Shown in pieces: positions 8,301-10,278 of a stretch of DNA of 10,278 bases. Position 1 is the first letter of the stretch. Each line of letters begins with the position of its first letter. The translations under genes were made by a program, and so were the position numbers. The notes beneath the pieces were generated by a model. It was not told the origin of the DNA and ran no database searches. It worked only from the letters and a program-made list of their open reading frames with translations. This DNA comes from Globobulimina sp. Lineage: Eukaryota > Foraminifera > Rotaliida. The stretch spans positions 1-10,278 of the forward strand of contig PIVH01000026.1 in the NCBI GenBank assembly GCA_003354225.1, read 5' to 3'.

Positions 8301-8932
8301 ACGAGAATGTCGAGGTAGACAACTCAAAACCTACAGACAGCCCGGAGCCAATAATACCCCAAATTGACACATTACCTACTGTAAAGAAATCTACAGTACG
8401 AGCAAAACCGAAAAGACGCAGAACAGACCGAATGATAGAAAACGAACAAATCAAAAAGGAAGCGATGGCCGAAATCGAACGGTTATTTTTACAAACATGT
8501 AAAGAAATACCGATTCCGATGATACAAACACAATCACATGATGAATGGCCAGTGTCAAATTTTGGAATTACCCGGTCAGTATATCCAAAAAATGATGAAG
8601 AATACGAACGAAAATTCACTTATCAGGACAGGTTTTTTGAAGCACAGAATTTTTTAGGCCAATGTATAGAGTTAACTTTTGGGCCATATATTGATGTAAG
8701 CAAAAAAGCTGCATTGACATTATCACATTATTTTGGCGAGGTCACATCAATGGAAGACTACGAAAAATTATTTAAAAAATTACACATTACAGATCAAAGG
8801 ACCAGACGGAAGAAAGCATTAGCAAATAAGGAGATGCCACATTCAGCACCCCCAGACCTGTATGTACCCAGTAATCAACGAAGATCAGGACGTCACGTAA
8901 GAAAACCAGCGTGGCACCAAGATTATGAGTAA
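2354..8932 (+). CDS. Ty3/gypsy-type retrotransposon polyprotein (PR-RT-RNaseH-IN)
   Basis: One 2192-residue frame without a stop encodes the proteins that copy and integrate the element. Start: ATG with A at -3, first after an in-frame TGA. Residues 1-430 sit where gag belongs: a charged coiled coil (about 70-105), a Cys cluster (C120, C122, C123, C129, C134) that is not a CCHC knuckle, and a basic stretch (about 190-235). A retropepsin-like fold covers about 440-530, ending VILGLDFW (512-519), but its active-site motif reads KTGGD (456-460) instead of DTG. A long, partly acidic linker follows. Reverse transcriptase spans about 880-1130 (IDLQSAYWQV with D980; YLDD 1042-1045). RNase H spans about 1190-1315 (D1198, E1242, D1267, D1310). 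Integrase has zinc ligands H1472, H1479, C1509, C1512 and catalytic D1542, D1602, E1639. GPY lies at 1781-1783. The acidic tail (about 1810-2125) and a final folded-looking segment end in RRSGRHVRKPAWHQDYE. The intact frame suggests recent or ongoing activity, although the Lys in the protease site argues against normal processing. Confidence 0.95.
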   Translation: MLPVPIRGYESLTFIFNRVKSYWCKAENRESIIPKEVTLNLDESLDNVDNDNAVINCANGLNVPDQEFVSMDNKMERLEEQIKRFKSKIASYKSDLRKKLQSTGITELNAINGQNKFDNCSCCTNVLKCESELCDGIQSVPPINAYPEVKYYAPKPIEVSGSKVGSLGIKVKDTTVMSLALFSNREQRSINKVLRKDNRVITKGSQSPATTQGSRKHSSKIKRKWKAIMAEHLAKSTETLEPTKVMPIPKYREGKLYPENVLSAVEGTDSTPLLTDHYSLLAENYWKERTPEVPKRVDGLPEVASQYCFKQPRIYPAQHQVRKNGIEYQYNLMRIIADLKQSEVQGFVDAREQKEKYERRLRQDGGQSSNEWPIVPLHYNRAPIDVLCDKTSLKKTAPTSALHAHELQLGNILDLEMNELPVTYLEYDEQMPCFQIPTMLSTASHISFMQKSVFFKTGGDLEMLCCCKHIKVKGHLKQYAVYGHSLIRFNIGSMIYEHAVHIIDDDSELPLVILGLDFWTLNPPIIKRQAGHIILGESKIQLGPPPEPFSGFVRLIEKITVQQGGIKKDVLGELYSYEGHIIPDEGTEIFLEPMEGRRSKIDIQVMPILTTVLKGGLVAMPLLNRTSRQRKFKAETCVGRAYQRESCVLADTFDIGVALSAVVKLEANEKLTSDEESCNQKLLSLFMISEQNREKERLHSRVLQCTTNCNVPMLKPNQQSYGLVTRLDSPTQIRVEKTADLPLKTRQRSHSIDVSILALPEFKNVDGVLTSHTDFENKAEPLTNYLPEGVDDGEDLLGEIDADSPLEYEPPKGKGELGGVADPQDEWGEDDSTKKVSQMVQIDDGLPEHQKEILQKLIDRNSDAFARTKKDLTITPLIEHEIPLLTDVPTKLPAYKLPHRYHDWLRAEIKNLLSLGLISHSTAPYSAPVVIVNKKGTSKLRLCVDYRLLNSITLKNAFPLPTCESVFPILNGKRYLSTIDLQSAYWQVLIRAVDRPKTAFATLWGLYQWNILAFGLCSAPATFQKLMNSVFNDVIGQEVFCYLDDILIATETFERHVEMLDLVFERLRTANLKASATKSFLCRKEVAYLGHVLTPKGCFPNPKAVETIDKMVPPKTVTNLRGFIGHVNFFRKYIQNYAKLTEPLNKLLRGAGKKKKDSITADWGPEQQQAFQKIKDLLKSKPILAYPNINKDFVLFTDASNYAIGGVLCQRGDGDDTGYHPLMYLSRTLRSAERNWNTTIRECYALVYCTEQVQDLLGNGKLTIYTDHKPLEGVWDNKKSQEKMFRWAEKMSKFNYEIKYVPGVDNTVADYLSRPQLLSDETIQTVDRMSPENINSMVLRIGNTDEQVQQQWDCLQQPSKPGRMVKFPVNQVEKVMLLQPTGREETVTQIWPDLPRDTILIAGENFATEQCNDPELYNIIAAFQQGSPKKIFGKKHNKFVIINKSLYYQPTHNPPRLVVPDHLILKILVNLHASKYAGHVGVTQMMKQLRKRYYWHNMDRSVEQFVESCEQCQQCRVQQNPHREEWLPYPQPTGPFSNIHIDLIGPINDPLSPYRYIFHAIDRYTRFTFAVPLYTATARECYNAYHDYILMQHGPPAYVITDNGPCFRSAEFSEAITLGCRTKHCFSPSYSPATNGIIERANRTLSQMIKRAKAMDTNIVWHEYLLYALFAMRNTIHSTSGQTPYNLVHGSDSASITDHQMGLKPLSNNMSADDQRIAFWRNARQIRESAQQVIQEETERFLGNANTRVQPLDIGEGALVYVWSPVLSKHEKKKFHLYWKGPYRILSVQNTTVTVQNMNNPHGPVLHRHKNHLRIYHEPNIITEDLLMPLPNMDDDPVEVNPSIDPMVYTWESYAEETEENSFDYTRLGDDEVVQQTVEPNDSITRNETQEIERNREIFEIQELEELPQTEESIQVPDNESLQPNFNVLGTEIPIVDQTINEVPIVIDEPIEIADEAEQQMTIPGNDETIQGLEPEAESSDSDENVEVDNSKPTDSPEPIIPQIDTLPTVKKSTVRAKPKRRRTDRMIENEQIKKEAMAEIERLFLQTCKEIPIPMIQTQSHDEWPVSNFGITRSVYPKNDEEYERKFTYQDRFFEAQNFLGQCIELTFGPYIDVSKKAALTLSHYFGEVTSMEDYEKLFKKLHITDQRTRRKKALANKEMPHSAPPDLYVPSNQRRSGRHVRKPAWHQDYE

Positions 8933-8998
8933 AAATTCAATTTAAACATTTATATTGGGAAATTCATTTGATTTTGCACTAAAAATTCAATTTAAACA
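8930..8998 (+). repeat. 19-bp direct repeat including the polyprotein stop codon
   Basis: TAAAAATTCAATTTAAACA occurs at 8930-8948 and 8980-8998. The first three bases of copy one are the polyprotein stop. The 31 bases between are AT-rich. This may be a replication-slippage duplication of the 3' end or a 3'-UTR element. Confidence 0.7.
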
Positions 8999-9174
8999 GT
9001 CTATCAACTATGCGTAGTTTTGAGTACTGTAGTCAGACAAATCCATAAAGTACGTACGACTTATTGTGAATTGTAACTGACACAAAATCGGGTTGGGTAA
9101 ATTTAAATTTATACTATGTTTTACGCAATAAGTCGCCAAACTGTCTAAAACGTTAAGATAGGAAAGTGCGCGAA

Positions 9175-9196
9175 ATCAAAATGCAATCAAAATGCA
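9175..9196 (+). repeat. Two-copy tandem repeat ATCAAAATGCA
   Basis: Two perfect 11-bp units lie end to end. They are noncoding and probably a slippage product. Confidence 0.6.
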
Positions 9197-9336
9197 GTAA
9201 TTTTACAATTTTAGATCAAATGGCTGTAGTAGACAAACACGGACTGATCACTCGTGAATGTCTACGGAATTGCCAAATTCAACTGCATGCATAAAATTTA
9301 TTTTTCAGAAGTTTTAGGAGTTTTTGGAAGTTTAAA

Positions 9337-9344
9337 TTTCCCGC
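9337..9344 (+). promoter_or_regulatory. E2F-like site TTTCCCGC
   Basis: TTTCCCGC matches the E2F consensus TTTSSCGC, 228 bases before the start codon of the downstream small gene. A short site like this is expected by chance now and then, so the call rests mainly on its promoter position. Confidence 0.2.
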
Positions 9345-9390
9345 AAGTGGGAAGATGCATTATGTAAATTTTTGTCCAGCATATCAAGTG

Positions 9391-9404
9391 GAATGACGTC
9401 ATTC
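9391..9404. promoter_or_regulatory. 14-bp palindrome with a cAMP-response element
   Basis: GAATGACGTCATTC is a perfect palindrome centred on TGACGTCA, the full CREB/ATF binding consensus. It lies about 170 bases upstream of the ATG at 9572, a usual promoter distance. A related TGACGTAA lies at 9660-9667 in the proposed first intron. A bZIP factor is the likely binder if the site is used. Confidence 0.45.
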
Positions 9405-9571
9405 GAGGAGGGCCTATCTCTTATCTCCGTGCCAATTACTCATTGTCGCCAGCTAGTAAGTAAAGGTCAGTTGTAACAAAAAGTTACTGTTTTTTTGCTG
9501 GAAAAGAGGAGAAAAAGTCGAAAAGAAAAGTGCAAAGAATTGAAGTCGGTGTTTCTAATTCACTAGTCACA

Positions 9572-10148
9572 ATGCCAAAAAGAGTAAGGCTTTTATAAAT
9601 AACGATTTCAGAAATGAACAAAAGAAAGACTGACAAATAGACGACGGAAATAAGAGAAATGACGTAATAAAAACGACCATCTTTTTAAATTTTTTTCTAC
9701 TTTCAGACTCGTTACGGCTTGGTATTGAACGTCTACCAATTGGCTGGTCAATTGATTGGAATGTTGGCATGGTTGGTCAGAGATTGTATCCCCGGCATCC
9801 GACGAAAATGGGAAGTTGAAGAAGGCTCCCGATTGGACAAACGAATCGAGATGGTTGACATCGCCATGCGTGGACTCGAATATATCGTAAGTTATATAAT
9901 AGTTTTAAAAATTTAAACGAAAGTTTAGCCACCCGTACCAAACTACGTACAGTACTGTATGCGCCCATTTTAAATAAACAGTAGTTTGGCGCTAAAATTG
10001 ACTACTGTAGTCAGCTAATCAATGTTAGCAAGGCAGTGAGCAAGCCATGTGGACATAAGCTAATAGCTGCCGAATAGCAACTAGTGCTCATGACGTTGCG
10101 TTTCGACAGCTACCATTATTGGGGAAAATTGATATAAATAATGTGTAA
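9572..10148 (+). CDS. Small spliced gene, unknown function
   Basis: Exon 1 (9572-9583) holds ATG and three more codons (MPKR) before a GTAAGG donor. A 123-nt intron ends in TTTTTTTCTACTTTCAG at 9706, a strong nematode-style acceptor. Exon 2 (9707-9886) is exactly 60 codons, in phase, and ends at a GTAAGT donor. Its product starts TRYGLVLNVYQL, has a hydrophobic stretch of about 20 residues that could be a membrane helix, then a charged helical part with IPGIRRKWEVEEGSRLDKR. A possible exon 3 (10110-10148) after TTTCGACAG would add 12 codons and a stop, giving 76 residues, with AATAAA at 10218; this last exon is much less certain and the gene may instead continue beyond the window. The frame is also open upstream to 9464, so a longer first exon is possible. 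Codons end in C or G far more often than in the retroelement ORF. I do not recognise the family. Confidence 0.5.
9938..10014. repeat. Inverted repeat and TACTGTAGTCAG repeat in the proposed intron 2
   Basis: CCAAACTAC (9938-9946) and GTAGTTTGG (9981-9989) form a 9-bp inverted repeat with a 34-base spacer. TACTGTAGTCAG at 10003-10014 repeats 9025-9036. The GTAGTTTGGCGC...TACTGTAG style resembles dispersed noncoding repeats common in Caenorhabditis, and may be a remnant of a small nonautonomous DNA transposon. Confidence 0.4.
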
Positions 10149-10278
10149 ATTGTGCAAAATCAAATGAATTGACCCAGCCCAGGGTTAAATGAAATTGATG
10201 AATTTTTACTAAATGCGAATAAATTAATGGGAGGGGATGAAGAAAAACAATAATCTAATATTATAGGGTGCCTGTCTT
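10149..10278. other. Right flank with polyadenylation signal and purine tract
   Basis: AATAAA at 10218-10223 could end the small gene. It is followed by a purine-rich run at 10229-10247 (GGGAGGGGATGAAGAAAAA, one T). Such a run could serve as a polypurine tract if an LTR began soon after. The last six bases, TGTCTT (10273-10278), equal the first six of the window. Confidence 0.3.
10218..10223 (+). terminator. Polyadenylation signal AATAAA
   Basis: A canonical AATAAA lies 70 bases after the possible stop codon of the small gene (10146-10148). Its use depends on exon 3 being real. Confidence 0.3.

Larger units (their letters stand above)
8999..9390. other. Noncoding stretch after the retroelement ORF
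   Basis: No gene is seen. Small features are GTACGTAC near 9050, TACTGTAGTCAG at 9025-9036 (a second copy is at 10003-10014), an 11-bp tandem pair ATCAAAATGCA (9175-9185 and 9186-9196), and a good worm-type splice acceptor TTTTTCAG ending at 9308 with no obvious exon after it. TTTCCCGC at 9337-9344 fits the E2F consensus. There is no polypurine tract right after the ORF and no copy of the putative LTR. Confidence 0.4.

Noticed and set aside
8164-8619. 151-codon minus-strand open frame
   Set aside because: It is the antisense of the acidic tail of the polyprotein, Ser/Ile/Phe-rich, with no motif; the + strand frame clearly explains this DNA.
9301-9390. Exon after the TTTTTCAG acceptor at 9308
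   Set aside because: The best frame is under 30 codons, has no good donor and no coding character.
9501-9530. Purine-rich run as a polypurine tract
   Set aside because: Sequence after it does not resemble the start of any candidate LTR; better explained as 5' UTR of the small gene.
8933-10278. 3' LTR or env gene
   Set aside because: No sequence resembling 1842-2153 and no long frame with signal peptide plus membrane anchor; only the small spliced gene is present.

Overview
The window looks like nuclear DNA from an animal, most likely a nematode. The grounds are AT-rich noncoding DNA, short candidate introns with GTAAG donors and TTTCAG-type acceptors (one candidate is only 47 nt, a length typical of Caenorhabditis), and short TACTGTAGT/TTTGGCGC-type noncoding repeats of the kind common in worm genomes. 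The genus is an inference from style, not from a database match.

The centre (about 1842-8932) is the 5' and coding part of a Ty3/gypsy-type LTR retrotransposon. It contains a putative 5' LTR ending ...TTACA at 2153 with a TATA box at 1921, and a primer binding site at 2156-2167 that can pair with the 3' end of initiator tRNA-Met. A 200-nt repeat-bearing leader follows, then one uninterrupted 2192-codon ORF (2354-8932). The order in the polyprotein is: a gag-position N-terminal region with no recognisable capsid motif or CCHC knuckle, a retropepsin-like fold whose catalytic Asp is replaced by Lys, a long linker, reverse transcriptase (YLDD), RNase H, integrase (HHCC plus DDE), a GPY/F module, and an unusual ~380-residue acidic C-terminal extension. 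No 3' LTR matching the putative 5' LTR is visible before the window ends.

Upstream (1-1841) lies mostly noncoding DNA. The strongest signal there is an almost perfectly paired 84-nt hairpin at 196-279, with G.U pairs that favour the + strand transcript and the shape of a microRNA precursor. A looser hairpin lies just before it at 61-138. Several short broken reading frames (647-882, 1281-1507, 1526-1784) may be relics of a gene, possibly a decayed gag, but none is firmly identified.

Downstream (8933-10278) the sequence changes character. It holds a promoter-like region with a perfect 14-bp palindrome containing a cAMP-response element, then a small spliced gene on the + strand (exon 1 at 9572-9583, exon 2 at 9707-9886, possible exon 3 at 10110-10148). 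Its codon choice is unlike that of the retroelement, so it is probably a host gene next to the insertion. A gene captured between pol and an unseen 3' LTR is the alternative. The window begins and ends with the same six bases (TGTCTT), which would fit a second copy of a terminal repeat starting at the right edge but could be chance.
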